This document shows, piece by piece, positions 25,315 through 34,922 of a stretch of DNA of 64,000 nucleotides. Origin of the DNA: Ignavibacteriales bacterium. GTDB taxonomy: Bacteria > Bacteroidota > Ignavibacteria > Ignavibacteriales > Ignavibacteriaceae. The first letter of the stretch is position 1. Each line of letters starts with the position of its first letter. The notes beneath the pieces are model-generated. The model made no database searches, was not told where the DNA came from, and saw only the letters and a list, made by a program, of their open reading frames with translations. The stretch is taken from the NCBI GenBank assembly GCA_016709155.1, contig JADJEI010000001.1, positions 1,922,001 through 1,986,000 of the forward strand, written 5' to 3'. A program made the translations under genes and the position numbers.

Positions 25315-26397
25315 ATGAAAAAAACAAAATTGTATAATATTCATCAAAAACTTGGGGCAAAAATAGTTGAGTTTGCCGGATATCAAATGCCGGTTCAGTA
25401 CACTTCAATTATATCAGAACATCAAACGGTAAGAAATTCCGTTGGTGTGTTCGATGTTTCTCACATGGGTGAATTCTTTGTTAAAGGGGAAAATGCCTTG
25501 GAGTTTGTAAATTATGTTACTATAAACGACGCTTCCAAATTATTTTCAGGGCGCGTGCAGTATTCAGCACTGTGTTACGAAGATGGCGGTATTGTTGATG
25601 ATCTGCTTGTCTATAAATTATCTGATAAAGAATTTATGCTTGTGGTTAATGCTTCAAACATCGAAAAAGATTTTGACTGGCTAAGCCAGAACAATAAGTT
25701 TAATGTTGAACTAACTAATAAAAGTGATGATTATTCTTTACTTGCAGTTCAAGGACCGAAATCAAAAGATGTAATTCAGAAAGTGTGTGATAAAAATCTT
25801 AATCTTGAATATTATCATTTCTTTAATGCAAAAATTGCCGGAGTGGATGCAATTGTTTCGCGTACCGGCTACACAGGTGAATTAGGTTATGAAATTTATT
25901 TTCAAGGTGATACAGCAACTGCCGAATTTATTTGGGATAGAATTTTTGATGCCGGAAAAGAATTCAACATTCAGCCAATAGGACTTGGTGCAAGAGATAG
26001 TTTGCGATTGGAAATGGGCTACTGCTTGTATGGAAATGATATTGATAAAACGACCAACCCCCTTGAAGCTGGTTTAGCCTGGATTACTAAATTAAACAAA
26101 GAAAGTTTTCTTGGTAAACAAGCATTGGTAAAATCTAAATCCGACGGGTTAAAAAGAAAATTGGTTGCAATGACTTCTGAAGAAAAAGTTTTCCCCCGCC
26201 ATGGCTATGATTTAACATTTGATGGAAAAAAGATCGGAACAATTACCAGCGGTACTGTAAGCCCCGTACTTGAAAAACCAATTGCTCTCGGGTATGTAAA
26301 TTCAGAATATTCAGTTATCGGATCAACGGTTAATTTTTTAATTCGCGGGAAAGAGTATTCTGCAAAAGTGGTAAAACTTCCGTTCGTAAATAAGTAA
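25315..26397 (+). CDS. gcvT: Glycine cleavage system T protein (aminomethyltransferase)
   Basis: GcvT moves the aminomethyl carbon from the H protein to tetrahydrofolate. The 360 residues show the family start (NIHQKLGAKIVEFAGYQMPVQY), VFDVSHMGEF, RTGYTGELGYEIYF and GLGARDSLRLEMGYCLYGND, and a full C-terminal barrel. Genes for the H and P proteins are not present in this window, so glycine cleavage must be completed elsewhere in the genome. No glycine riboswitch was seen in the 79 bases upstream. The next gene, comB, starts 8 bases after its stop. Confidence 0.95.
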   Translation: MKKTKLYNIHQKLGAKIVEFAGYQMPVQYTSIISEHQTVRNSVGVFDVSHMGEFFVKGENALEFVNYVTINDASKLFSGRVQYSALCYEDGGIVDDLLVYKLSDKEFMLVVNASNIEKDFDWLSQNNKFNVELTNKSDDYSLLAVQGPKSKDVIQKVCDKNLNLEYYHFFNAKIAGVDAIVSRTGYTGELGYEIYFQGDTATAEFIWDRIFDAGKEFNIQPIGLGARDSLRLEMGYCLYGNDIDKTTNPLEAGLAWITKLNKESFLGKQALVKSKSDGLKRKLVAMTSEEKVFPRHGYDLTFDGKKIGTITSGTVSPVLEKPIALGYVNSEYSVIGSTVNFLIRGKEYSAKVVKLPFVNK

Positions 26398-26405
26398 TTT
26401 TGAAT

Positions 26406-27131
26406 ATGAAAATTGATGTCATTTTTTGTCCTGTTACTGTTGACGAATTATATTTTACAAATAGAACCACTGTTGTTATTGATGTTCTGCGTGCTTCATC
26501 GGTAATAACAACAGCACTTCAAAATGGTGCAAAAGAAATTATCCCTGTTGCAAATGTTGAGTTTGCTGTAAAACTTTCAGGTGGAATGTTTGGCGGACAA
26601 ACATTACTTGGCGGTGAGAGAAACACAAAAAAAATAGAAGGTTTTGCTCTGGGCAATTCGCCCTTAGAATACACACCTGAAATTGTAAGCGGTAAATCAA
26701 TTGTTCTTTATACTACGAACGGGACCAAGGCAATCGCAAAAGCAAAATTTTCCGAAAATCTTTTTATTTGCTCGTTCTTAAATTTATCTGCAGTAGCAAA
26801 ATATCTTGTTGAACTAAGAAAAGATTTTGTGATAATTTGTTCGGGCAGAGCAAATCATTTTTCGCTTGAAGATACAATCTGTGCAGGTAAATTAATTTCG
26901 GAAATAAATGAAGCCTTCGCTGATAATGAACTTTCTGATTCTGCAAAAGCAAGTTTGATTTTATGCCAATCTTTTTCAGGCGATATACTTGAGATGTTTA
27001 AAAGCACCGAACACGGAAAAATTTTAATGAATAATGGTTTTGAAGATGATCTTATTTTCTGCAGCAAAATAAATTCTTCTGATTCGCTTCCGATATTATC
27101 CGGCAGCGCTGTAAAACTTTTCAATAAATAA
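26406..27131 (+). CDS. comB: 2-phosphosulfolactate phosphatase family protein (ComB)
   Basis: ComB hydrolyses 2-phosphosulfolactate, a step of coenzyme M synthesis in methanogens, but the family is widespread in bacteria. The 241-residue product has the family blocks VVIDVLRASSVITTALQNGA, LLGGERNTKKIEGFALGNSP, IVLYTTNGTKAI and IICSGR. I chose the ATG at 26406 over a TTG six bases upstream. No other coenzyme M or sulfolactate gene is near, so the substrate in this organism is uncertain. It lies between gcvT and ftsK with very short gaps, suggesting one transcript. Confidence 0.85.
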   Translation: MKIDVIFCPVTVDELYFTNRTTVVIDVLRASSVITTALQNGAKEIIPVANVEFAVKLSGGMFGGQTLLGGERNTKKIEGFALGNSPLEYTPEIVSGKSIVLYTTNGTKAIAKAKFSENLFICSFLNLSAVAKYLVELRKDFVIICSGRANHFSLEDTICAGKLISEINEAFADNELSDSAKASLILCQSFSGDILEMFKSTEHGKILMNNGFEDDLIFCSKINSSDSLPILSGSAVKLFNK

Positions 27132-27155
27132 ATCTGAACATTTTTCGGATCAAGC

Positions 27156-29600
27156 ATGGCTAAAAAGAAAAATAAAAGCAGCGAGAATCATTCCAATGAT
27201 TCATCGTCCTATTATGCCATGTCCTCTGAAAAGTTTAGAAAAATACTTGGTCTATTTGTTTTCTTTTTATCAATCTTTTTATTTCTGAGCATTATTTCAT
27301 ACAGCAGAAGTGACGAAGACAGCCTCACAGGATTATTCGATAATTTATTTTCTTCGGGTTCAGATAATATCTCAAATTGGATGGGCATAGTCGGAGCTTA
27401 CTTCTCCGATTTTTTTGTTCATCGCATCTTCGGTTATTTCTCGCTCATAATACCTATTTTACTTTTCGCCTGGGGGATTCACCTATTCAACAAATTTGAT
27501 TTAAGAATCCTTCTTCACAGTACAAATTTTTCTTTGCTTGCTGTGACAATCATTACTTCGATTTTCGGACTGCTTGCAAATAATTTGGATATTTTATCCG
27601 AAACACATGAACTCTCCGGCAAGTTAGGAGCAGTAATCGGAAGCTACCTCGGTAATCAGCTTGGAAGCATCGGAGGTCTTATTTTATTGCTTGCACTTGC
27701 TGCAACGCTTTTAATAATTGCATTTGATATTAACATCGAAAAACTTTTGCTAAGTATTGTTTCAATATTTAGAATGAAAGATGATGCTGAAATTGATGAG
27801 GGAACTCAACCCGATAAAGAAGGAAAGTCTGCCGGTAATATCGAAAAAATTAAAAAACTTGCAGACGAAAAGCCAAAAAAGGGAAAATTATCTAAAGCTG
27901 AACTAACTGCCGAACAATTAATGGAAGCAGAAGCAGAAGAGCAAACTCGAATAAGAATTATTCGCAAAGACGATCAGCTAACTTCTCAAGAGACAAATGA
28001 AGTTCTGAGGGATGAGGTAAAAAAAGTTAACCTTGAAAAGGTTGGGGAACTGCCAGACAAAAAAACTCTTGATGAAAATATTGATGAAAAACTTCCCGAT
28101 CCGTGGGAAGAAATACCGGAATACAAAAATCCTTCGCTTGATTTGCTTGAACCGGTTCCTGAAGAAGATTTTAAAGTTGCAGAAGAGGAATTAAAAAAGA
28201 ATGCTGAACTATTAAAAGAAAAACTAAAACTATTTGATATCGAGATAAAAGATATCTCCGTAACGCCTGGTCCCGTTGTAACACTTTACGAAATAGTTCC
28301 ATCACCAGGAGTCAAGATCAGCAAGATAGTTGGGTTGGAAAATGACATAGCATTAGCTTTGGCAGCAAGGGGAATTAGAATTATCGCCCCCATCCCCGGT
28401 AAAGGAGCCATCGGAGTTGAAATTCCTAACGCAGAATCAGCAATTGTAAAAGCACGTTCTGTTCTTGCGAAGATAAACGAATCAACAATGGAACTTCCGA
28501 TGTCACTTGGCAAAACAATCAGCGGCGATGTTTACTTAACAGATTTGTCTAAAATGCCCCATCTGCTGATTGCCGGCTCTACAGGATCAGGGAAAAGCGT
28601 TGGAATAAATATGATTATTACAAGTTTGCTTTTTGCTAAGAAGCCAAGCGAAGTAAAACTGATAATGATTGATCCGAAAAAAATTGAACTTTCTTTATAT
28701 AATAAATTAAGAAAACACTATCTCGCAGTCTCGCCTGATCTTGATGAAGAAATAATTACGGTGCCGCAAAATGCTGTAATTCTTTTAAAATCAGTTGAAA
28801 TGGAAATGGAGCAGCGATATGACAAACTTGCAAAACTTGGTGTAAGAAATATCGTGGATTACAATAAAAAGGTTGCTTCACTTCCTAAGAAACCCGCTGA
28901 CAGTACAGGGATGAAACATCATCACCTCCCCTACCTTGTAGTTATAGTTGATGAGCTTGCAGATTTGATGATCACCGCCGGCAAGGAAGTTGAAGAACCA
29001 ATTACCAGGCTTGCGCAATTAGCCCGTGCAGTTGGTGTACAGCTTGTGCTTGCTACACAGCGTCCTTCGGTAAATGTAATTACTGGCGTTATCAAGGCTA
29101 ATTTTAGTGCTCGTATTGCTTATCAAGTTGCGACCAAAATTGATTCACGAACAATTCTCGATATGAATGGTGCAGAGCAGTTACTTGGAAAAGGCGATAT
29201 GTTGTTCCTGCCGACAGGATCGCCAAAGCCGAACAGAATTCAAAATGCATTTATTTCCACCGAGGAGGTGGAAAAGATAACAAACTTTATTAATCAGCAG
29301 TCGGGATATTCACGCCCATATTTTCTGCCAAGTATTTATGAAAAGAAAAGAGGTTCAGGAAGGGGGTTCCTTGCTGATCTTGATCCAATGTTTGAAGATG
29401 CCGCACGTGTTATCGTTCGTTATCAGCAAGGCTCTGTTTCACTTCTTCAAAGAAAATTAAAACTTGGTTACTCACGTGCTGCAAGAATTGTTGATCAGCT
29501 TGAAGAAGCCGGCGTTGTTGGTCCAAACGATGGCAGTAAAGCAAGAACCGTGCTCATCGAAAACGATGAACAACTCGAAACAGTGCTCAGGTCGCTGTAA
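27156..29600 (+). CDS. ftsK: DNA translocase FtsK
   Basis: FtsK anchors at the septum and pumps DNA so that chromosome dimers can be resolved. The 814 residues start with several transmembrane helices (about residues 30-205), then a charged linker, an alpha/beta motor with Walker A GSTGSGKSVGIN near residue 473 and Walker B LVVIVDELADLM, and a C-terminal winged-helix gamma domain (SVSLLQRKLKLGYSRAARIVDQLEEAGVVGP) that reads KOPS sites. All parts are intact. Confidence 0.95.
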   Translation: MAKKKNKSSENHSNDSSSYYAMSSEKFRKILGLFVFFLSIFLFLSIISYSRSDEDSLTGLFDNLFSSGSDNISNWMGIVGAYFSDFFVHRIFGYFSLIIPILLFAWGIHLFNKFDLRILLHSTNFSLLAVTIITSIFGLLANNLDILSETHELSGKLGAVIGSYLGNQLGSIGGLILLLALAATLLIIAFDINIEKLLLSIVSIFRMKDDAEIDEGTQPDKEGKSAGNIEKIKKLADEKPKKGKLSKAELTAEQLMEAEAEEQTRIRIIRKDDQLTSQETNEVLRDEVKKVNLEKVGELPDKKTLDENIDEKLPDPWEEIPEYKNPSLDLLEPVPEEDFKVAEEELKKNAELLKEKLKLFDIEIKDISVTPGPVVTLYEIVPSPGVKISKIVGLENDIALALAARGIRIIAPIPGKGAIGVEIPNAESAIVKARSVLAKINESTMELPMSLGKTISGDVYLTDLSKMPHLLIAGSTGSGKSVGINMIITSLLFAKKPSEVKLIMIDPKKIELSLYNKLRKHYLAVSPDLDEEIITVPQNAVILLKSVEMEMEQRYDKLAKLGVRNIVDYNKKVASLPKKPADSTGMKHHHLPYLVVIVDELADLMITAGKEVEEPITRLAQLARAVGVQLVLATQRPSVNVITGVIKANFSARIAYQVATKIDSRTILDMNGAEQLLGKGDMLFLPTGSPKPNRIQNAFISTEEVEKITNFINQQSGYSRPYFLPSIYEKKRGSGRGFLADLDPMFEDAARVIVRYQQGSVSLLQRKLKLGYSRAARIVDQLEEAGVVGPNDGSKARTVLIENDEQLETVLRSL

Positions 29601-29656
29601 TTATTTTATCCTTTTTAATTTCGACACAATAGTTTTAGATTGGAAGAAGAAAATTT

Positions 29657-30265
29657 ATGACAAGAAAATTATTATTAATATTTATTTTATTACTCAGTAA
29701 TTGCTCGATGCTTTTATCGCAGGATGATGCTAACCATAAATTGAAGGTATTGCAGGAAAAATTTAATTCACTCAAGGATTTCAGTGTTGACTTTTCACGC
29801 ACATCGAATTCGAAGAAAGATCTATCCGGCAAAATGTTTTATAAATCTAAAAATAAAATAAGATTAGAAATGCAAAACACAATTGTAGTCTCGGATTCCA
29901 AAAGCATCTGGAACTTCAATAAAAAGGATAAAAAAGTCTTCATCACAAATGCAGACGACGACAGCCAGTCATTTTTATCTTTAGATAAACTGGTAAACCA
30001 ATATCCATCTGAATGTAAAATAAATATAATAAAGGTAGATGCACGCGAAGTAATTGAATTAACACCCGGCAACTCAAATTTACAATTCATAAAAATATTA
30101 ATGTGGACAAACAGCGATAATCTTTTATCAAAAGTTATCATAGAAGATCAGGCAATTGGGAAAATGGAACTTAATTTTGCCGGGTACAAACTAAACTCGA
30201 ATATCGCTGATTCTAAATTTTCATTCACCCCCCCGGAAGGAAGTACAGTTATTGACCTCAGATAG
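29657..30265 (+). CDS. lolA: Outer membrane lipoprotein carrier protein LolA-like
   Basis: LolA ferries lipoproteins across the periplasm. The 202-residue product has a signal peptide (LLLIFILLLSNCSMLLSQ), a helix rich in LKVLQEKFNSLKDFSVDFSR and the beta-sheet pattern SGKMFYKSKNKIRLEMQNT, with SIWNFNKKDKKVFI and SFTPPEGSTVIDL that are typical of the fold. The cysteine in NCSML is not a clear lipobox. It overlaps the next gene by 14 bases, so the two are translationally coupled. The name rests on fold-type similarity and is less certain than the class. Confidence 0.75.
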   Translation: MTRKLLLIFILLLSNCSMLLSQDDANHKLKVLQEKFNSLKDFSVDFSRTSNSKKDLSGKMFYKSKNKIRLEMQNTIVVSDSKSIWNFNKKDKKVFITNADDDSQSFLSLDKLVNQYPSECKINIIKVDAREVIELTPGNSNLQFIKILMWTNSDNLLSKVIIEDQAIGKMELNFAGYKLNSNIADSKFSFTPPEGSTVIDLR

Positions 30266-31307
30266 TCAGCTACGTCGTTCACCGATTAGAAAGTATATTA
30301 ATTATGTTTTAACATTATTACTAACAGTAGTATTTGTTTTAATCGCTTTCAGAGATGTTGATTTCGGGGAAGTACTCGAAATAACTTCTCACGCATCAAT
30401 CTTATGGGTCATTATTTTAATTCTTTCACTTTATTTATCACATTTCTTGCGTGCTGTAAGATGGAAGGTGATTATCCGGTCAGTGAAGCCTGAAGCGAAA
30501 TTAAAATATCTTTTCGGTGCACTGATGGTTGGCTACGGAGTCAATTGCGTGGTTCCGCGTCTCGGTGAAGTGTCACGCTCGGTACTGCTTGGCAAGTGGG
30601 AGGGGTTATCCCGTTCGTCTATGTTTGGAACGGTTATCCTTGAAAGAATGATAGATATTTTTTTCTTCGGATTATCTTTGATTATTGCAGGGCTGCTTTA
30701 TAACGGAAATGTTTATGTCGAATTTCCCTGGTTGAAAACGACTCTCTTCGTTTTACTTTTAACAGTTACATCAGGTGCAATCCTGTTGGTTGTTTCAGTT
30801 AAATTTAAAGCGACTTTTTACAAACTTATAAAATTTATTCTGCAAAAATTTTCTGTAAAAGCATCAGAAAAATTAATCCATATTTTTGATATGCTGGTTG
30901 AGGGATTTTCAAGTTTAAAAGGAAGCAATAATTATTTTATTTCGATTTTACTAAGCGTAGCAATTATGCTTCTCTACGGATTTAACTCTTACGTTGGATT
31001 CTTTGCTTTAGGAATGGAGGGGCTCCAACCTATAAATTTTGGAATGGCGTGGATCGTCATGAGTATTAGCTCGATCGGGGTAATGATTCCAACTCCTGGC
31101 GGAACAGGATCATATCACACAATCGCTAAATCAGTTCTCGTATTGTTATTTGGATTTGCCGATACTATTAGTCTTGCTTACGCTTTTCTGATGCACATAG
31201 TTTCTTATCTTTTATTTATTTTCACCGCACTAATTGTATTTTTCTTACTCAACAAACAACACGATAATCTTATTAAAGTCGTAGAAACAGAACTGGGCGA
31301 TTTATGA
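30252..31307 (+). CDS. Flippase-like integral membrane protein (LPG synthase TM/UPF0104 family)
   Basis: The 351-residue protein has about eight transmembrane helices and the family signatures HFLRAVRWKVIIR near the start, NCVVPRLGEVSRSVLLGK and MIPTPGGTGSYHTI near the end. Related proteins are the membrane half of MprF and AglD-type proteins, which flip lipids or modify lipid-linked sugars, but the substrate is unknown. The start used is a TTG inside the lolA end (14-base overlap). Its own stop overlaps the next ATG by 4 bases (ATGA), indicating co-translation. Confidence 0.8.
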   Translation: MTSDSQLRRSPIRKYINYVLTLLLTVVFVLIAFRDVDFGEVLEITSHASILWVIILILSLYLSHFLRAVRWKVIIRSVKPEAKLKYLFGALMVGYGVNCVVPRLGEVSRSVLLGKWEGLSRSSMFGTVILERMIDIFFFGLSLIIAGLLYNGNVYVEFPWLKTTLFVLLLTVTSGAILLVVSVKFKATFYKLIKFILQKFSVKASEKLIHIFDMLVEGFSSLKGSNNYFISILLSVAIMLLYGFNSYVGFFALGMEGLQPINFGMAWIVMSISSIGVMIPTPGGTGSYHTIAKSVLVLLFGFADTISLAYAFLMHIVSYLLFIFTALIVFFLLNKQHDNLIKVVETELGDL

Positions 31308-31945
31308 AAAAATATTTTTTACTTACCACAATTATCCTTGCATCATTTCCGATGTATGCTCAATATCAAGCAAGAGCAAGTATGGGGATTGATTTTGTAA
31401 GCACCCCATCCTTGACAGATTATATAAATATTTACATCCAGCCAGCTACCGAATTAGGCAGCTTTAACTCGGCGGTTGTATTTTCAGGTGAACTGGGATA
31501 CAATGTTGAGAGCAACTTTCAGTTAGGAATTGAATTGGCATACTCCTTAAATTCCTACACATCAAGTTTGCTTAATGGACAGTATGATCTTTCTTATGGA
31601 ATAATTATGCCCTCGCTGACTGCATATTATTTAATCTCCGGCGAAGGATATAATTTTAAGTTTGGCGCAGGTGGGGGGATAAGATTAGTTAGCGCCGATG
31701 AATCTCTTCCCGGTTTAGGTGCGGCAATTAATTATTCATCAACAGGAGTTGGATTTATTTTGAGAGCCGAAGGCAATACTTTGCTCGGCGGAAATTTTTA
31801 TGCTAGCATCGGCGGTGATCTAAGATATGATATAAATGGTAAGCCTTCGAACGGTGATAATTTTCTTGGCGGAAGATCCGACATTTCTACAAACTTTAAT
31901 TCATTCTCGGCTGGTATAAAGCTGGGAATATCATATTTATTTTAG
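31304..31945 (+). CDS. Outer membrane beta-barrel protein
   Basis: The 213-residue protein has a cleavable signal peptide (YFLLTTIILASFPMYAQ) and alternating short beta-strands, many with glycine and aromatic residues (ELGYNVESNFQLGIELAYSL, FNSFSAGIKLGISYLF). The final residue is phenylalanine, the common ending of outer membrane barrels. It looks like an eight-strand OmpA-like barrel without a peptidoglycan-binding domain. It has no nameable family. It sits inside an envelope cluster between the flippase-like protein and uppP. Confidence 0.7.
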   Translation: MKKYFLLTTIILASFPMYAQYQARASMGIDFVSTPSLTDYINIYIQPATELGSFNSAVVFSGELGYNVESNFQLGIELAYSLNSYTSSLLNGQYDLSYGIIMPSLTAYYLISGEGYNFKFGAGGGIRLVSADESLPGLGAAINYSSTGVGFILRAEGNTLLGGNFYASIGGDLRYDINGKPSNGDNFLGGRSDISTNFNSFSAGIKLGISYLF

Positions 31946-31953
31946 GAGTTAAT

Positions 31954-32805
31954 TTGAATTTATTTGAAGCAATAATTCTTGGTATTATTCAAGGTGTAAC
32001 CGAATTTTTACCGATTAGCAGCACGGGTCATCTTACACTTGCCGGGCAATTTATGAATCTTATTTCAGTTGATCACCCTGAAAGATGGACGTCATTCATT
32101 GCAGTAATTCAACTTGGAACTTTGATTTCAATATTAATTTATTTTAGAACTGAGATCATACAAATAACCGCAAGTTTTCTGAAAGAAAATATTTTTCATC
32201 GGATTAAATACCAAAATCAATCTTCAAATTCAAAACTTGGATGGCTTATATTTTTAGGAACTCTCCCTATCGTAATCATAGGATTACTATTCAAAGATGA
32301 AATTGAAGGAGCGCTGACAAAAAACCTATACGTTATAGCCTTTAGTCTTATCGGGCTTGCAATCATTCTTGCCATTGCTGAAAAAATATCTAAGCAAAAT
32401 AAAAATATTGAAAACGCCGGGGTAATGGAAGCAATCATAATCGGACTTGCTCAAGCAATGGCACTTATTCCGGGTTCATCTCGTTCGGGCACAACAATAA
32501 CAGGAGGTCTTTTTGTGGGACTGGATAGAGAAAGCGCAGCACGATTTTCATTTCTACTAAGCATACCCGCAGTATTCGCGAGCGGTATGCTGCAGTTTAT
32601 CGAATCGCTTGAATATCTTGATGCATCCGCCTTTCTGAATTTGACTGCTGCAACTTTAGCATCTGCTATAAGCGGTTACATTGCAATAGATTTTTTATTA
32701 AAATATTTAAAGAAGCATAGCACATTCATTTTTATTTACTATAGAATTATTATCGGTGTACTGATTCTAATTCTATTATCTATGAATATCATTCAACCAC
32801 AATAG
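31954..32805 (+). CDS. uppP: Undecaprenyl-diphosphatase
   Basis: UppP (BacA) removes a phosphate from undecaprenyl pyrophosphate to recycle the carrier lipid used in cell wall and surface glycan synthesis. The 283 residues have about eight transmembrane helices and both active-site blocks, GVTEFLPISSTGHL and ALIPGSSRSGTTIT. The start codon is TTG with a clear AGGAG (31944-31948) five bases upstream, one of the few strong Shine-Dalgarno sites in the window, which decides this start. Confidence 0.95.
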   Translation: MNLFEAIILGIIQGVTEFLPISSTGHLTLAGQFMNLISVDHPERWTSFIAVIQLGTLISILIYFRTEIIQITASFLKENIFHRIKYQNQSSNSKLGWLIFLGTLPIVIIGLLFKDEIEGALTKNLYVIAFSLIGLAIILAIAEKISKQNKNIENAGVMEAIIIGLAQAMALIPGSSRSGTTITGGLFVGLDRESAARFSFLLSIPAVFASGMLQFIESLEYLDASAFLNLTAATLASAISGYIAIDFLLKYLKKHSTFIFIYYRIIIGVLILILLSMNIIQPQ

Positions 32806-32813
32806 GAGATACA

Positions 32814-33452
32814 ATGTTAAGATTTTTTATTCTGAATTTATTATTTCTGTTACTCGTCAGTTGCAACAATAAAGTTGAAACTGAAGAGAAAGAAAATTCT
32901 GAACCAACTTCAGACCTTAATCAATCAATTATCCAAACAAAAGAAAGTGATTCAATGACCGTTGCAATAATAAAAACAAATATGGGCACTATCGAACTTG
33001 AACTATTTGCTGACCTTGTACCTAAAACCGTAGAAAATTTCGTTGGGCTTGCAAATAAAGGCTATTACAACGGAGTAATATTTCATCGAGTAATTGATAA
33101 ATTTATGATTCAAGGCGGTGATCCGACCGGCACAGGACGGGGCGGAGAAAGCTTTTTTGGCGGAAAATTTAATGATGAATTTGTAACCACTCTTCGTCAT
33201 GATTCAGCCGGCATTTTGTCAATGGCAAACGCAGGACCAAATACAAATGGCAGCCAGTTTTTTATTACTCTTGCACCTACCCCCTGGCTTAATGGCAAAC
33301 ATACTATTTTTGGTAAAGTGATTAATGGAATGGATGTGGTTTCAGCAATTGGCAAAGTTGCTAAAGGTCCGAACGATCGCCCGTTAAAGGATGTGGTAAT
33401 AGAAAAAGTCGAAATTGAAAAAAGAGAAAACACGGAAGTTAATTCCAAATAA
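32814..33452 (+). CDS. Cyclophilin-type peptidyl-prolyl isomerase lipoprotein
   Basis: The 212-residue protein has a lipoprotein signal peptide ending in LLVSC (acylated cysteine about residue 17), a short acidic linker and a complete cyclophilin domain (VPKTVENFVGLANKGYYNGVIFHRVI, FMIQGGDPTGTGRGG, LSMANAGPNTNGSQFFIT, GKHTIFGKV). It should isomerise proline bonds of envelope proteins. The catalytic Arg in FHRV and the QFFIT block are present. It lies 8 bases after uppP and 3 bases before the transporter gene. Confidence 0.92.
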   Translation: MLRFFILNLLFLLLVSCNNKVETEEKENSEPTSDLNQSIIQTKESDSMTVAIIKTNMGTIELELFADLVPKTVENFVGLANKGYYNGVIFHRVIDKFMIQGGDPTGTGRGGESFFGGKFNDEFVTTLRHDSAGILSMANAGPNTNGSQFFITLAPTPWLNGKHTIFGKVINGMDVVSAIGKVAKGPNDRPLKDVVIEKVEIEKRENTEVNSK

Positions 33453-33455
33453 TTA

Positions 33456-34919
33456 ATGAAGCAGGAAGAATATTTCTCGTCAAGATGGACTCTAATAATT
33501 TCTACTATCGGCATTGCTGTTGGGACAGGAAACATTTGGAGGTTTTCTAGAATTGTTGCACAAAATGGCGGCGGTTCTTTTTTAATACCCTGGGTGATAT
33601 TTCTTCTTATCTGGTCTGTTCCATTAATCATTGCAGAATTTGCACTTGGTAAACATACAAGGTTTGGGCCGGTTGGGGCGATAGCTAAAACTGCCGGTAA
33701 AAATTTTGGGTGGATGGGCGCTTACATCGTTCTCGTATCAACTGCAATAATGTTTTATTACTCGGTTGTTACGGGATGGTGTCTGCGATATTTTATTTCC
33801 GCAATTTCGGGAAATTTATTTGAAACTACGGACTACCTTTCTTACTGGAATAATTTTTCATCGAGCGTAGAGCCAATGATATTCCATCTCATCTCAATGC
33901 TGATAGTTGCATTTGTAGTTATTCGCGGCATCACTAATGGAATTGAGAAAGTCAGCAAAATATTAATCCCCGCTTTGCTTGGAATTCTATTAATTTTATT
34001 TGTTCGTGCCGCTTCTCTTCCGAATGCTATGGAAGGTATTAAATATTTTTTCACTCCCGATTTAAATACGATCTTTGATTACAAAGTCTGGTTGAATGCA
34101 CTTACGCAAAACGCCTGGGATACTGGTGCCGGGTGGGGATTAATCCTGGCTTACGGTATTTACATGCGGAAAAAAGAAGACATAGCATTAAATGCAGCGT
34201 TAATCGGGTTTGGAAATAATTCCGTTTCGTTGCTTGCAGGGATTACAATATTCTCAACTGTTTTTGCGCTTAGCTCAGTTGATGCAATGACTCAGGTTTC
34301 TCAATCGGGGCCTGCTAATACGGGCTTAACATTTATTTACCTGCCACTGCTATTCTCCAAAATAACTTCAAGCAATTTGCTGAATATTTTTTTCGCATCA
34401 ATATTTTTTCTCGCATTATTTTTTGCTGCGGTGACTTCGCTTATTTCCATGGTTGAACTTGCCACAAGAACATTGATTGATCTCGGACTTTCACGAAAGA
34501 GAGGATTAATAATTGTTGCTTCAGTTGCTGCTGTGATGGGTGTCCCTTCTGCAATGAATACGGATTTACTTATAAATCAGGATTGGGTTTGGGGTGTGGG
34601 ATTAATTTTAAGCGGAGCCTTTATTTCTTTTTCAATTATTAAATATGGTGTGGATAAATTCAGAACTGAAATTATAAATGGAACAGGTTGTGATGTAAAG
34701 ATTGGGAGGTGGTTCAATTTTGTTATCTCAATATTAATTCCATTTCAAGTTGTAGTTCTCATTAGCTGGTGGCTGATATCATCAACAAGTTGGGATCCGC
34801 AGTGGTACAATCCATTTCATATTGAAAATGCAGGCACTGTAATTTTCCAATGGGCTATTGTTATTTCAATTCTAATTCTATTAAACAAAAAATTAGTTAA
34901 ACAAACGTTCAGGGATTAG
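33456..34919 (+). CDS. Sodium-dependent transporter, NSS (SNF) family
   Basis: This 487-residue protein is a LeuT-type sodium-coupled symporter for amino acids or related solutes. The first helix shows SRWTLIISTIGIAVGTGNIWRFSRI with the unwound GTGNIWRF of the substrate and sodium site. There are about 11-12 transmembrane helices with no truncation. The substrate cannot be read. It is followed 3 bases later by a tiny hydrophobic gene that appears to be its small subunit, as in the MetP-MetS methionine/alanine transporters of actinobacteria. Confidence 0.93.
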   Translation: MKQEEYFSSRWTLIISTIGIAVGTGNIWRFSRIVAQNGGGSFLIPWVIFLLIWSVPLIIAEFALGKHTRFGPVGAIAKTAGKNFGWMGAYIVLVSTAIMFYYSVVTGWCLRYFISAISGNLFETTDYLSYWNNFSSSVEPMIFHLISMLIVAFVVIRGITNGIEKVSKILIPALLGILLILFVRAASLPNAMEGIKYFFTPDLNTIFDYKVWLNALTQNAWDTGAGWGLILAYGIYMRKKEDIALNAALIGFGNNSVSLLAGITIFSTVFALSSVDAMTQVSQSGPANTGLTFIYLPLLFSKITSSNLLNIFFASIFFLALFFAAVTSLISMVELATRTLIDLGLSRKRGLIIVASVAAVMGVPSAMNTDLLINQDWVWGVGLILSGAFISFSIIKYGVDKFRTEIINGTGCDVKIGRWFNFVISILIPFQVVVLISWWLISSTSWDPQWYNPFHIENAGTVIFQWAIVISILILLNKKLVKQTFRD

Positions 34920-34922
34920 AGA

